Assembly (NCBI GenBank): GCA_963575645.1
Contig: OY754475.1
Coordinates: 20,932,509-20,996,508, forward strand
Reading direction: 5' to 3'
Length of the DNA: 64,000 bases
DNA from: Xanthostigma xanthostigma
Lineage: Eukaryota > Arthropoda > Insecta > Raphidioptera > Raphidiidae
Part shown: piece after piece, positions 14,389-27,533 of the stretch
Numbering within the stretch: position 1 is the first letter of the stretch
Layout: the number at the start of each line of letters is the position of its first letter
Made by a program: the position numbers and the translations under genes
The notes under the pieces: generated by a model
What the model saw: the letters and a program-made list of their open reading frames with translations, nothing else
Databases searched by the model: none
What the model was told of the DNA's origin: nothing

Positions 14389-14446
14389 CCAACTTTTTAG
14401 TTCGATTTATTGCAAAAAATTTGCCGAAAAAAAAACAATTTTTTTC

Positions 14447-14532
14447 CGGCGTGGACGGGATTAGAACCCACGACCCGTGATGCCGAGAGTTGACGTCAGC
14501 GAAGACCCGTGCCTTAGACCGCACGGCTGCCA
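14447..14532 (-). pseudogene. tRNA-like sequence / SINE head (Leu/Ser class)
   Basis: Read leftward there is a type-II-like pol III promoter pair: an A box in GTGCGGTCTAAGGC and a B box in GTGGGTTCTAATCCCGT, with an extra arm of the length seen in tRNA-Leu or tRNA-Ser. The acceptor ends do not pair well and the sequence runs into an A/T tract, so a tRNA-derived SINE or a decayed tRNA is more likely than a working gene. Confidence 0.55.
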
Positions 14533-14971
14533 ATGTACTTTCCGAGCTGGCATATTATACCGCTATATAAACCACTTGCTGTAGTCCAAATGAAAGTTAC
14601 AAACATACATACATACAAACTTACAAGTGAAGTTAATATAAAGCGTATAATAAAAAATACGTATCAACGGCAAGCTAAGCAAAGAAACATTTATTTGGTA
14701 ATAAGCTGCAAAACTGCCTTTTTTATGAGTAAAGCATCTTTACTGACGCCCTTCCTCGAACATTTTTGCAAAGTCGAAACTTCGCTAAATTTAATTGACT
14801 CTTTATATTGTCAGAGAGACGCCAATAACCTTAGTTGTTGAGCGTCTATCTCTCTATCGCCGAGGATTATAATTCTAACCACAACGCAAGGATCTGTCAA
14901 AAGCGCGGATATAGTAGCCGGTCGGTTGTTTTGTTCAGCGTTGAAAGCTTTGTATAAAGATCCCGGGGGGC

Positions 14972-15005
14972 GCCGATGAGCTGTCGAGCGTCTACAATCT
15001 ACAAT
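14972..15005 (+). repeat. Dispersed motif M copy
   Basis: Contains GAGCGTCTACAATCTACAAT preceded by GCCGATGAGCTGTC. Other strong copies are at 19292-19333, 27061-27099 (-) and 34947-34986 (-); shorter ones are near 10401, 14841, 22022, 34253, 35381 (-), 35709, 42709 and 54931. No known element explains it. Confidence 0.7.
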
Positions 15006-15396
15006 GTGTCCGTCCAAAGGGAAGACTTCGGGACAGGCGAAAGAAGAGAGCGACGCCGGCAGAGCTTAAGGACGCATGCAAATATTGATTAACATTCAGC
15101 GCATTGATTTGCAGATTAACGCGCCACACAAAACCTGAACGTGTTTGTGAAATGTTTTCGCTCGCATGAATAGCCAATGAGCCAATGTTTGTAGCTCTCT
15201 CTCTCTCTCTGTATAGAGACTGTGGAGTAATACTACGATGGCTATTATAATGGGGCAAAGGCGCCGATTGCCGACAGCCCCACCCGCCTCCAATCGAACC
15301 GCATTTTTTCCGACTGGCGGCTCGGTTCCGGCTTCTCCCGAATTGATTGCTATCGTTTTTTCGTCGACTTACGAAAAGAGCTTTTATTTTAACGCG

Positions 15397-15836
15397 ATTA
15401 TATATAGCCTACGGTCATCCTGATTGGTGAAAAAATTTTGAAATCGGATGATTAGTTCCTGAGATTATCTCCTACAACTTACAAACTTTGCCTCTTTATA
15501 ATATATATTATTATAGTTATATTGATTATACATTATTACTGAATATAATTAATAGCGGAAGGGACATGAGTACACACGTTCATCTTAGTTTGCCGAGAAT
15601 AATGTTGTGTCCAAAATTCATGATGATCGGAGTTACTGTTCAAAAGTTTTTGTCGGACGGACAAATTTTTCATTGATGGTCATAGCGTGATATTATAGCC
15701 TACCTCGATAAATAGGCTATCCAATATAACAAAAAATGTTTTTTCAATTCGAACCAGTAGTTTCTGAGATTAGCGCGTTCAACCAAACAAACAAACAGAC
15801 AAACTCTTCAGCTTTATATATTAGTACCTATAGATA
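15397..15836 (-). mobile_element. Truncated Helitron-like fragments
   Basis: Two fragments, both reading leftward. One at 15836-about 15555 begins TCTATAGGTACTAATATATA, continues with AAGAGTTTGTCTGTTTGTTT, and reaches the ATCATCATGA zone before breaking off without the 3' CCGGGCGGG..CTAG end. The second (about 15510-15397) matches the subtype at 45468-45706. A further 5'-end scrap lies at 16058-16092. Confidence 0.65.
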
Positions 15837-16355
15837 GAAAATAGGTAGGTACAAGAAAATATAAACAGAAAAAAGTGATGAAAATTGAAAATTCGCTCTA
15901 GGAATCTTTATAACTTTTAATTTATTTGAATTAATTGAGCTAACGTCTGTATAATTCATTAAAAAAAAACAACTCTCACATTATGTGGATTCTGTAATCC
16001 GTTACTATACATACAGACACCGGACGACCATACCATATTGTATGTAAAATATATCATAAACAAACTCTTCAGCTTTATATATTAGTAGTAGTTTTTGATT
16101 TACCCACGGTTCAAACAGTGTATATGTATAATTCGCCCGTTCAGCGAATGTGCAATTTATGTAATTTATACGCTAAAAAATACAATATTGACTTTTTTAG
16201 TGATACTTATCGTCAGATTAAATCAAAAATTAATGTATGCATTTAGGATTCTAATCTATTGTTTTATTTATTTTTATTCTTTTGTATTATTTTTCTGTCG
16301 TCTGTAATATTTTATTTTACCTGTTATTAGACTTCGGTCTGTTGGTATTTGAATA

Positions 16356-16433
<78 letters not shown>
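16356..16433. repeat. (AAT)n tail, possible LINE/SINE 3' end
   Basis: About 26 AAT units follow GACTTCGGTCTGTTGGTATT then TGAATAAATAATAAT, the kind of unique end plus trinucleotide tail seen at the 3' ends of non-LTR elements. No coding stub could be read upstream. Confidence 0.6.
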
Positions 16434-16434
<1 letters not shown>

Positions 16435-18110
16435 GATTATGTGAAGAGGATATGAAAATCGACGATGGAAAAAAATGGTCAAATAGAAGTTGCCGAAAGT
16501 TCTCGAATATAAAAGGCGTTGTGTTTTAAATATTATATAATTTTTTTCAACTTCACGTCATGACAGTATTATAAAGTGATCCGGGAATTGATACGTTTAC
16601 CCTATATTATACAATGCATACAATTGACGGCGCGTTCATGGGTTGGGTAAAGTGGGTAAGCGACGTCGCCCAACGAGCTCGAACCACTCTGTTCGAATCC
16701 GATGTTAACTTTTTTGCGGCATCAACGACAAATCGAACGCCCAAAAAAAAAATAATATCATTTCTCATTTATGATGCCTACAAAAATACAAAAAATAATT
16801 GAAGAAAACACTTTTTTTTAATTTGTACGACTACAAATATTGCGAACGAAATTAATTAAGCAATTAATCAGGATCAAGTCCTCTACTAAAGCGTTTGTAC
16901 TGTTGATTGTCGCGAGCCCCTGATTTGCGTCACAACCTCAAAATTATTTTCAAAACTAAAATATCGAGACTTATGTCTGCAATTTCGTTTTTGACGGATT
17001 TTTCGGAGACGATCAGAACGTCCGGATCTGAATAAAAAATCATTCCGATGAGGAATTATTGGAAGCCACGCGAGTCAAAAACTTACTGTATACGATCCGA
17101 TTATTTATTACTACAAAAAATTGATTTGATCTATTAATCTGTTTTTTTTTTTGTGGAGCGCAAATCGTCAATCAATCTGTCAAAAATAAATGTAATATTG
17201 TCGGACGTCGAGTTATTGATAGCGCCGCGAGTGCATATTACGACAAAGTGTAGGTACAGCGTTCTCAGGTGCGTGTGATCATGTAAATGAATTTGCAACA
17301 AAACTGCGATCGAACAAAGTGATTCGGTTTCGCTTTGTTGGCGATAATCGCAGCAACGCGCGCGGTACGACGCGATCGGATCGAGCCCGGTCAATTGACT
17401 CTCAGTCTTTTAACAACAAAATCAGTGGCCGCTCTCTACAGCCGTGTCGCCAAAACGGGGCGGAACCGCAAAAAAAAAAATATCCAACAGTGAGTTATTA
17501 AAAGAATGCATCACTAGACTCCTATGTATTAAGATTTGAGGTTAAACTTCAATTTTTTTTAGAGAGTCAGTGTTCTCGGATAAAAACCTGGGAACACAGT
17601 AATAGAGTCGTGGAAATTAAAAAAAAATCTTATAAGCATTAGATACGATTTTCTTAAAGATCTACAGCTACTCTGCGACTTTCAATAAAGCATAAACCGA
17701 ACTGTCCAAAATGTTAAATATCAAGTGAAAATCAGCTATTTCATAGGAGATATACGAGACAAAAAATACCGTGGATATATCTAGTGCGCCATCTAGATCC
17801 ACTACTTTTGCAGTAATTAATAATAACGATATTCTTTTTATTGGTGCCCTATTTTACCTATTTAAAGCACGCCTCAGAGTGTTTAAATCGAACTTTCAAA
17901 AACGCGCGTTTTTTAAAGTTACCTGCATGGGAACATCAACAACTCAAGAATTTTTTGATTATTGATTTGACAGGAGTAGCGTGTAACGTCAAATAAAATA
18001 TTACTAACAAATGCAAAACCTTTATTCAATAGTTAGTGGCGTAACTAGTAGTCTAAGTCATTCATGGCGCTGACAGGTCATGATTTAGCCTACAAGTTGC
18101 GCCCATAATT
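16434..18110. other. No gene seen
   Basis: Mostly unique AT-rich sequence. A B-box-like TGTTCGAATCCGATG near 16690 hints at another decayed tRNA-derived element. A purine tract follows near 17470. Confidence 0.4.
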
Positions 18111-18504
18111 TTATTCAACAATTGCGCGTTATTCATGTTTTAATTATAATGAGATGTTGTAAATATCTATTTATTTCTTTATAAAAAAAACTGTCAATAC
18201 TAACAGCACTAAACAGCACGATTCAATGTTTTGGTTTGAGGTTAGCCGGTTATGAACAAACTCCATGTCGAAAACATTCGGCCTCTCAATTTTAGTCTCA
18301 ATGGGTAACAACGGAGTTGTTGTTACCTACTATTTCGTTACGACTCAGAAAATAGTTACGTTTATTTTCATTACTCCACAATGGCCGAGCTAGTAGGAAT
18401 CTTCATTGAGTTATGACAAGTAATTGTCACCAGTCGGTAAATGGCTATTTAGGGTTCTGTTTTTAGGCATGATAAAACATGAATAACGCGCATGAGTTGA
18501 ATAA
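18111..18504. mobile_element. Foldback element (candidate)
   Basis: TTATTCAACAATTGCGCGTT then ATTCATGTTTT at the left pairs with AAAACATGAATAACGCGCAT then GAGTTGAATAAA at the right. A small hairpin GGTAACAACGGAGTTGTTGT lies inside. The outer boundaries are uncertain. Confidence 0.55.
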
Positions 18505-19291
18505 ACATTATTAAACAATTATTAATCTTTAATGACAAATTGCAAACTAATTTCTGTTTTTCTCATTTCCATGACAACGAAAGGTATACTGATGTCACAT
18601 CACGAATTCAACCATTTTACATTATCAGTTTTTATTTCCATTTTTTGGTAGTAATAATACCAGTATTAATTTATGATTTCAAAGTGCACCAATAAAAACA
18701 AATAGCGTAAAGTATTCGTGGATAACTGGCTTTTAAAATACTTGCTCTATATCGAGCACTCCGGCTGCGCCGTTGTGCTCGAAAAATCACGCGTGTTTTA
18801 AAGACCTTTTTATCCACTTATACTTTAATATAATATTTTTGGTGTGTAGCGATTAGTCTACCTCCGTAATCCGGCACTGTTTTTTCGTAGGATCTGATTT
18901 ATTGCGATCGCGAGGTGACTAATTGTTTCGCCTGATAATTGCGAGTCGACTATAGCCCGAATGTGCGGAATGTTTATACAACATAATAAACAACAACAAT
19001 ATATAATAAATTGGCTAGCCTTGCATTGGCCATTGACTCAGAAAATTTGTGACTCGACACCGCGCCACGTCAGTGGCGGAGCCGCTCGGAACGGCGGCCG
19101 TTCTCGGAAAAAAGGCCGTCGCAGACAATCGTCGCGATAGCCTTCTCTTATCGACCGGTCCAACAAAAAAAAAATCGTCGATAAGCTCCCGTTCATTAAA
19201 TTCGTATACAAGCGGCGTGGGAAAGTATTATGCGTTGAGATTTTCTCTGTGTGTGTGTTTTGCTTTGTTTAGACTGACTTTTATATATCAG

Positions 19292-19333
19292 GCCGCCAAT
19301 GTCCTATGTCGGCGAGCGTCTATAATCTACAAT
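19292..19333 (+). repeat. Dispersed motif M copy
   Basis: GCCGCCAATGTCCTATGTCG followed by GCGAGCGTCTATAATCTACA: the fullest + strand copy. Flanks are unrelated to the other copies. Confidence 0.7.
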
Positions 19334-19585
19334 CAATTTATCAACGCGTTATAAACTTTCAGCTCCTTTGACAACTTTTATTTTTCAAGACCACGTCTTG
19401 TCTGAATTCTATACTATGTTCTTAATTTATTCGATTTGTTGTCTTTAACGATAATTTGAAAATCTATTTGCGCTTTTAAAAAAAAGTTATACTTGCACCA
19501 ATTGTCAGAATAGTCGAGGCTTTATAACAATATTGGACCGACCTCAAGTTCGAAAGTGCTGGTATTTCGATAAATGTACTGACAG

Positions 19586-19715
19586 GTAATTTAATAAAAA
19601 TCAGAGGAATAGGATCAGGAAATCAGTCAAAACTTCATGCTTACTCGAGACGTTTCGGCTTTCGCGAGTAAGCATGCGATTTCCTGATCCTATCCCTCTG
19701 ATTTTTATTTAATTA
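19586..19715. mobile_element. Foldback element with CGAAACGT core
   Basis: The arm AATAAAAATCAGAGGAATAG then GATCAGGAAATC is matched at the right by its complement with one change. The middle holds GCTTACTCG..CGAGTAAGC and the - strand string GCCGAAACGTCT, as in the other three foldbacks of this window. Confidence 0.65.
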
Positions 19716-20274
19716 TTTACATCATCAAGGATCTTAAATAGTATCACAATGTCAGTACTGGACAAGTCTTCTGTGGATCTCAGTTATCGGACGTCTTTAA
19801 TCTGTCGATTTTTAAGGGGCGCACGCGTCACCGCCCAAGAAGAGCGACCGACTCGAGCCCACCCTGTTCGAAACATTCGTCGCGAAACACGCGTGTTCGC
19901 TCGCGTGTGTGTGTGTGTGTGTGCATAGTTAGGTTAGGTTAGGGTGGTGTATATCGAACGAACCGGTCCTAGTTGGGCGACCTTGGCGCCGACTGTTGAC
20001 CGAAGCCCCCCAAACAAGCCGAGCGCACTGCACTCTATAATAGTTACTATACTTACATTGCTTCATATACAGTACCTATATTGTGTTTGTGTGCGCGGTA
20101 TTATGCAGTAAGTTTATCTAGGGCCACGAGACAAAAACGCCCATACCACATTTTTGTATCTCTATTGGGATTCGACATGAAACGATACGACAACTTGATT
20201 GATTTCGAGTTGAAACTTCCTTAGGGGGGCGTGTCGAACGGATATGGAAAGAACGACGCCGAAGAGGAGTACAG

Positions 20275-20520
20275 AAAGCGAAGATTAGAGACTGATATTA
20301 TAGAATATCATCTTTATTGAGACCCAAGAGGTATAATAGCGTCATATAAATAACAAATACGAAAAATGAGACTAAAATTACATAATTAAAATCGTATATG
20401 AGAATCATATGGACACATGTCTATCAACAATTGTTTTAATCTATTTTTAAAAACTGGTATGGCTTGAATTGCTGTTATATCAGAAGGTAACATGTTGTAA
20501 AAATGAATTCCTTTACGCAA
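20275..20520 (-). mobile_element. 5'-truncated non-LTR retrotransposon, 3' end
   Basis: Read leftward, a frame ending at 20386 gives LRKGIHFYNMLPSDI then PVFKNRLKQLLIDMC, the typical C-terminal end of LINE reverse transcriptases of the Jockey/CR1 group (aromatic-N-x-LP motif, then FK-xx-LK-xx-L). A short 3' UTR follows, with AATAAAGATGATATT near the end. Only the last 40 or so residues remain. Confidence 0.55.
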
Positions 20521-23500
20521 AAGCGCGGTAGACTATGGCGTCTTATTGTTAGAGGAGCTTGCTTAAGCCGTTTTGCCTTTGCGACCGCGGACGTACAACG
20601 TGTTTACGGAGAGCCGAAATCGAAAAAAAAAACAAACGTGTGCGAGTGTCTCGAGTCTCGACTAAATACGATGGATTGTCGACAACTACAGTTTTGCGAT
20701 CTGGAGAACTGCCGCGGATCTATGTTAATATTATAATCAACGACGCTTCGAGTACACTAAAAAGTTTCAATCGATACGTTCCTGCAATCTTTGTCTCGAA
20801 TTAATACAGTTACAGCTCTCCCGACGCTATTTTAAAAGCCGAAAGGTTTTGGAATACGGCAAATGATGGACCAACAACTACACAGATTTTACAGACGAGT
20901 TTTTCTTTTCAATTTTCCTTCGACGTATCAAAACATGCGTGGCTTTGAGATTACACACGTCGAATGTCTCGACTGATATGCAACGCTATGCGTTTTACAC
21001 AGCGCAGCGGTCGCTATCTCGTATCAGACACGAAAGATCTCTCTATAGCTGCTATATAAAGTTACCGAATCAAAAGGGCATTATTCTGCGCGCCGTAAGT
21101 CAAGTCTCGAGAAGTTGTGCAGGACGGCCGGAGGAGGGAGGAGGGGGGAGGATTGGGCGGAGGGCGAACGAGAGTCCACGTTGAGGAAGGAACCGCGCTG
21201 CACCGCAGTCTCTTCGGGTTGTTGACGCGCGAACTGCAACAAGAAGAAGAAGAACTGCGCGCAACAGAAGAACTAACCGTTCCTCCTGATGCCTATAACC
21301 TACCCCGCTCCTCCGCCCCGGCCTCCTTGGCCCGAATGGCAATCATTGTACTCTGCCAAGGTCGCTCTTGCAGACAGTGCGGACTGCAACAGTGCCTCAC
21401 GAGTCAGCCAAGTTAATGTTATATATCAGCCCTACCCGAAATGCGACAGCTATCTTCTTGTTGTTTAAGATCAGGGCTATCAATCGACCAGACATACAAT
21501 ATTTCAGCCCGAGTAAATGTAACAATTATTACTTATCTATAAAGATCTTTCGATATTAAATGTGCATATTAGATTCATTTGTCATATTCTTATTTTCACT
21601 TATCTAATAATTTTATTTTATAACAATTGATTAACACAGCGACTACTACACACAAAGATCTCAAAGATTCTAAATTTTGATTTTATTCGACGTCGACTGC
21701 GAAGCCCAAAAAAGTCTTTAATATTTTAAAAAGCTTAAATTGTAAACCGGGTCGTTTCTAAGCATGTGAGAAAGACTGTTTATTGTAGACGTGCGACAAC
21801 GTATTGTACACACATTATAGACACATATTCTGCAAGAAATACCCGGATTCGTTGATGCACTAGAAGCCCCCAGTTCTCGACACCAGCCCCCAATATTTGA
21901 GAATTGATAAAATGATCAAATATTATAGATTTTCGTTTTGTAATTTGCAAATGCAACTGTTAGCGTGCTAGTCTTTTATATCTATTGTCCATATAGACGT
22001 CGTTAAATTTAATTTGAGTTGTCGAGCGTCTGTCAATAAATAAACAAATCGAAAACACGGCTCGGCGCCCTTCGATTCGGTGTTTTTATACATCGAAGCC
22101 CTCGATGTATATTGTATTCGCAATAATCCTGTATGAATTCCTATGTCATACGTTTTCATCTGTTTACGACGAAATTTTCGACACAAATGCGTTCCCATCA
22201 TGTTAAAAGCCTTGCTAACTTTAATTTATGTAACTAAAAAATTAGTGCCCCTTTGGCCATAATTTGTCAAACAAACCTCCGTAACTTCTATACCATGCAA
22301 GCTACAAAAAAAAGCTATTGAAGGAGATTTGTGCATCGGTTCATTATCTTTCCGACTGGCATAAAAAATGTATTGCTGTCTATCTGTGTCTGACTGTAAT
22401 AAATTAATTTCTGTTGGCTTGCCAGAAAATAAATTTTTCGATTATTGCCATATCTTTTTTAATAACTTTCCAATTATCACGAAATTTGTTCTAAATAGAT
22501 AATATTCAATTTCGAAAACGCAGTTTCACAAAATAAAAAACTATTTATAAAACAATGATTTTATTTTTTGTTGTCGATAAGTAATAATGTTTATAAACTG
22601 TTTTTAAGATGTATTCATAAATAAGGCGTTTAAAACTAATAATTAGTCAACTTAAAACAGACGCTCTGCGCTTCGATGTATTATTGTTGCGGGCTCTATA
22701 GACCCGTTAACAATCACTTAATAAAAAAAAAGCTAACACTGATAGACAGACCGTTGTGTAAATGTATATATCTTTTCTAATTTCTGTACACATAGTTACT
22801 CAGGAAAACCCGAAGGGTTTTCTGTGAAAAGCGTTAGCTTTTCTTGTTTTTTTTCAAAACGAACCGGCAACCCTATATAAATATATTTCGTACATGAGAA
22901 CGCAGTACAGCGTGGCGTGGTGTTTTTTCGTACCGAATATATAATAATATTGAGGCAATGCAGCGAGCGTTGGTTGGTCGGTCGACGCAACGTCCGTCCG
23001 CCCGTCTGTCCGTTGTTCTTGGGGCAGGTTATGTGCGGCACGCAGCCCGCGGAACAAAACCACCTGGTGTTAAAGACCTTTGTTGTGTTGGCGAAGGTCA
23101 AATTTAACAATTTTTTCGTCAATGTGTATTTTTGTAGCCGGCCGCTCGTCGCAGATGATGACTTGACTTAAAATTATTAAAAAGTTATTTTTAGAGGTGC
23201 AACAAACGACGACCGCGCGCTGCACCGCCGCCGTTGCGTTTCGAGAGGACGGGGGAATTTCTGAAGGACACCGCGTTTCGATTCGTGTGTACGCCGTGAC
23301 GTCAGCGCGGTCGATTCACTAAAAACTGTATTTTTTGTGTGCAATGTTACGACAGACGAAATTTGCACGGTTCACGGCCTCTGAAGAAAGAAAGACCTTG
23401 TTTAAGCGAATGTTTTTTATTTGTACATCGACAAGGAAACAAATATTTAGCGACCAGTACGTTACGTTTTTCCGAAATTATTTATTTGATATTCCATAAA

Positions 23501-23522
23501 CCGATTTGTTTTTTTATTGTAA
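20521..23522. other. No gene recognised; GC-rich patch at 21.1-21.4 kb
   Basis: 21117-21416 is unusually GC-rich (GGAGGAGGGAGGAGGGGGGA run), with open frames on both strands but no domain. It could be a promoter-proximal CpG patch or 5' exon of an unseen gene. Motif M copy near 22022. The hairpin pair at 22804 is listed separately. Confidence 0.4.
22804..22841. other. Two adjacent perfect hairpins followed by a T run
   Basis: AAAACCCgaaGGGTTTT is followed after 5 nt by GAAAAGCgttaGCTTTTC and then a T-rich run. The layout mimics a bacterial intrinsic terminator, but nothing bacterial surrounds it. It is probably a foldback scrap. Confidence 0.4.
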
Positions 23523-23887
23523 TCTATACTATAATATAAAAAGCTGAAGAGTTTGTTTGTTTATTTGTTTGTTTGGTTGAACGCGCTAATCTCAGGAACT
23601 ACTGGTTCGAATTGAACAATTTTTTTTTGTTAGATAGCCCATTTATCGAGGAAGGCTATAGGCTATATAATATCACGCTACGACCAATAGGAGCGGAGCA
23701 TTAATGAGAAATGTTGCAAAATGTAACTCAAAATTTGTCCGTCCGATAAAAACTTTTGAACAGTAACTCCGATCATCATGATATTTGGACACAACATTCA
23801 TCTCGGTAAACTAAGATGTGCTTAGTACTCATGTCTCTCCTCCCATTCGTTCTTTTGCACCCGGGTGAAACCGGGCGGGGTCGCTAG
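23523..23887 (+). mobile_element. Helitron-like non-autonomous element
   Basis: It starts TCTATACTATAATATAAAAA right after a host A, ends ...GGGTCGCTAG right before a host T, and carries CACCCGGGTGAAACCGGGCG near the 3' end. The 5' TC, 3' CTAG and A/T insertion site fit Helitron rules. The interior is the shared GTTGAACGCGCTAATCTCAG family body. No Rep/helicase coding is present. Confidence 0.8.
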
Positions 23888-24986
23888 TTAATAAATAAAC
23901 GCAATAGCTCCTTGATTAAGAAAAGTATCAAGGGTCGTTGTCGAGAGTCGAACTCTGAACCTTTATTTTAAAGCAATTAAAAAAAAATAATAAATAGACG
24001 CTGATAATCTCAGTTCTCAGATCGTCTACAATCTCGTTCTCTCAACAAATTATGGAAGCATCGCAACAAAAATCTGTTGATCAATGAATTATTTATAGAG
24101 TAAACGCTGGATCATTATCCATCCAGCTAAGTCGATACCCCGAAGATACATAATTCATAAAAAACTCGATAAATTGAAATAAAAAAAATAAAAATAAAGA
24201 CGAATCAAACGATAAACAAAATGTATCACAGATGCAAATCGCAGCATCATAAAACATAACCTAACTCAAGTTAATTTTATGTACGCCGCTCGAAAACCAT
24301 TTCAAAAATATCCATAAATAAATACATAACATGATGCATTCGACAAACAATGAAATCGAGTTTATTTATTTTTATCAAACACGTTCGGCGTGCATTTTAT
24401 GTTTCTTAACAAGACCCCGGGCTTGTGAATAGCCGAGCGTGTAGCGATGTCCATATTACAAGCCCTCAGTTCCCGGCTTCTGATCCTAGAGCTGGTATGA
24501 TCGGAAAAAATTACAAATTATACAATCATACAATTTTCTGTATCAGTTGCTTTTGTAATTGCAAATGTCTGCAAAATTTCATCAGAATCGATCGAAAGAT
24601 GGCGTCGTTTTATAAGGTTGTAAGATATACGCGGACGGACTATTGCCATTTGGCTACGGAAATCTAAACACAATTATAAAAATCAAAGTTCCTGCTAGAA
24701 AATGTTATTTCAAAAAATCTTTGCGGCCCGGACTGAAAACGCAAACAATGCCGAAATGATTTTTTTTTATTGTTGTCCTTTTCCAGCAAAACGTCGGTCA
24801 GGCAGTCAGTCGCGCAAAACGAGCGAGTCAGTGAGTCAGACAATCATTTTCAGTTGTAGTATGTTAATTAACACAAATCTTCATACAAAACAGTCTTTGC
24901 ACGTTTTTAAAAATAGCTTTAAAGTTCTTTTTCGGTGGGAAAAACTACTATTCGAACAAGAAACATCTGTCGAGCTGTCTTCAAAC
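23888..24986. other. No gene seen
   Basis: A B-box-like string (read leftward GAGTTCGACTCTC) lies near 23945-23957, probably a tRNA-derived scrap. The rest is AT-rich unique sequence. Confidence 0.4.
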
Positions 24987-25749
24987 CAGGGCTGCCAGAT
25001 GAACGGATTTTTCCGTTCCAAACGGATTTTTCGAGTAGAAATAAATTTGAACGGATAATGGAACGGATTTCATGATCTGAACGGATTTAACGGATTTTCT
25101 AACTTTTCCGAATTTTTTACCTTTTTTACTACATATAAATTCAAACTTCACTCGATAATCGATAATTTGGGGACATTCGGGTATTTTTAGCACATTCGAG
25201 CATATCTGAGCACGTTTCTTTCACTACCTCTGTCCTACTCCTCTCTCTATTTGGGTCGAAAAAGATAAGAGAGTGTATGAAACAATGTGTTCGCGAAACA
25301 CACATGAATATCGACTCGCTATCTTTGTCTGATGCGTTTTTTTCACACAACTGGAGTCAAGTGTTTCGAGTTACACGGATTTACGGAACACATTGAGGAT
25401 TTAACTGATTGTACTGCCGCGTTTGTTACTATCGCAACATTCTAACAGTCAATATAATATTTTTATTTCATAAAAATGTGAAAAATCTACGAAATAATCG
25501 ATTCATTGGATGTGAAAAAATGAATCATTTCTATTCAATTTAAAGTCTGTTTGTAAGTAAAAGTAAATTCAACGTCTTATACGAAATTTATTTAATAATG
25601 TTAATAATAAAGCCATAATGAAGGTGGAAACACGTCTGGCATTAATGGGTGAACCGGGCGAACGGATGGAAACGGATTTTTCAGACCACTTCCCCCATCA
25701 CTTTTCGTCTTACCGACGGATTTCTGAGGAGAGAAATCTGGCAGCCCTG
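24987..25749. mobile_element. Non-autonomous hAT element
   Basis: The ends CAGGGCTGCCAGAT and ATCTGGCAGCCCTG are exact inverted repeats, and the 8-bp target duplication CTTCAAAC flanks them (24979-24986 and 25750-25757). The subterminal zone is rich in AACGGATTTT repeats on both sides, as expected for transposase binding sites. 763 bp, no transposase. Confidence 0.9.
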
Positions 25750-26206
25750 CTTCAAACAACTCGATTCTATGTTTTATGTTTTAATACACAAACGTATCTC
25801 TGTGTGTGTATATAGTAGAGCCTCAATTATCATAATTAATATGCTATATAATTCATTCAGTTTATTCGAGGTCGCTCGTAATATTCCAGTTGAGGAGTTT
25901 AACTAATTGATTGCGTCATATTTGGGCTGGAAACAGCGCGCATCAAAATAATGTCATCCCGCACAATGTTCAAATTTACTTCGAAGAGGTTTTGGAAACG
26001 CGATTTTCAGAATTGAATTTTGTGATTTTTCAAAACCGATACAGTCTTAACTTCGACGATAACTTTTTAACTGCCCACGTAAACAGTCTATATTCGGGTA
26101 AAAAGATACAAATAGTGCCTAACAAATCTGTTTGCGGCCCACGAACCAAATTTTGTGCCAATCGCTGTTTATATTTATAAAATTGCATATAACACACTTA
26201 ATTTTT

Positions 26207-26470
26207 GAAGTGAAAACTTCTTTAGCGGCGTTGTACACTTTTTTTGTAATGGGTAAAAAATGTTATACTCGCGTCAGGAAAACTCGCGTCAGGACACGTG
26301 ACCCTGATCGAAAATTCGTAAGACGAAAACTTTTATTTATACAACGTTAGACATCTAGCGTTGAAATATCGTACATAAAAATGCAATCTATGATACAAAC
26401 CATTTTGATCGAAAATTCGTAAGACGTTAATATTCAAGTTTTCACTTCTGCCGGCACTCCCGGAGTGCAA
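26207..26470 (+). mobile_element. Repeat family F, copy 1
   Basis: It begins GAAGTGAAAACTTCTTTAGC and ends GCCGGCACTCCCGGAGTGCA, the last part a hairpin (GCACTCCCGGAGTGC). Shared internal blocks are AATGGGTAAAAAATGTTATA, ACTCGCGTCAGGACACGTGA and GATCGAAAATTCGTAAGACG (present twice). Non-coding. Confidence 0.75.
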
Positions 26471-27060
26471 TATTTTTTTTCAAACCCTTCAATTCTCTCG
26501 AAAATTAAATCCGCGGTTCTTTGTTTTCGAAATTAATTAGATTGAAATCCAATTAATTTGTTGAATTGGATAAACGGAACCTAAATGTTCATTTAAATAA
26601 TTATAACGGTCTGAAAAGAAAACAAAAAAAGTAAAAACGGAATAACTTTTCAATAAACAAAGCAGACGAATAATTCGGTGAATTTGCATGAATTAAGTGT
26701 CAAGGTGCTTTGGCCAGGCGGCGTCCGAGGGTCGAACCAAAGACACCGCTTTGTTAATGCACACAGGTTTTCGTTATACAGGATGATTCGACTTGCAAAT
26801 TTACATATCTCACTATTCGTCTAATTACTAATATTAAAGACGCCTATAGCTAAATATTTTCGATAATCTGAAAAAAGGACGTAGCAAGTTTACAAAAACG
26901 AGATAAGATTGTCGAAGATTTCAGCGTCATTGCGTGACTTATTTTTATCGTAAAGTGGAAGGTTTTATTCACTGTCAAAATAACACCCAATTACTTCAGT
27001 ACTTATGGATTCTTTTTTTTTACTCAATTATTTTCGAATTACGATATAAACTGCCCGTCA

Positions 27061-27099
27061 ATTGTAGATTATAGACGCACGACAAGCGAGGCCATCGGC
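27061..27099 (-). repeat. Dispersed motif M copy
   Basis: Read leftward: CCGATGGCCTCGCTTGTCG then TGCGTCTATAATCTACAAT. It shares the GATG-CCTC lead with the copy at 34947-34986. Confidence 0.7.
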
Positions 27100-27533
27100 T
27101 GGAAAAAATTACAGACGCTAGTAAAGTTTATTTTCATTGGTACACTTAAAAAAAAAGTATTCCAAGTAAGTATAAAATTGTTTCTTCTTCGATTTTAATA
27201 ATGAAAAAAAAAAACAGTGTACGCCTTGCTTTAATATTTACATATAAATAATGTCGGTAAACACGAATAATAATGTCATTTAAAAATGTAGAGCCGCGCG
27301 TCTTCTTAATAAAAAGACAGAGAAACCAATGCCTTCAAAAATCGGTTAACAAAACGACCTATCCTTGAATTATAAAGCAGATAAGTCATTCCGAAGCCGA
27401 CCATATAATATACAAAATAATAAAACTGCATACAACACACGCATGTTTTACCTGCAGGCTTACCGCACACCTATAACGCAACACTTGCACGACACGTCTT
27501 TACGCAGGAGGTGTCTCTCTGGTAGTAGATGGT

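Noticed and set aside
19926..19943. Interstitial telomere (TTAGG repeats)
   Set aside because: Only about three units are present; too short to mean more than chance or a repair scar.
21117..21416. Coding exon in GC-rich patch
   Set aside because: Frames on both strands are open because of GGA/GAG runs; no recognisable domain, so it is noted only as a possible promoter-proximal patch.
22804..22841. Evidence of bacterial DNA transfer
   Set aside because: No bacterial gene, ribosome-binding site or codon pattern occurs nearby; hairpins alone are not enough.
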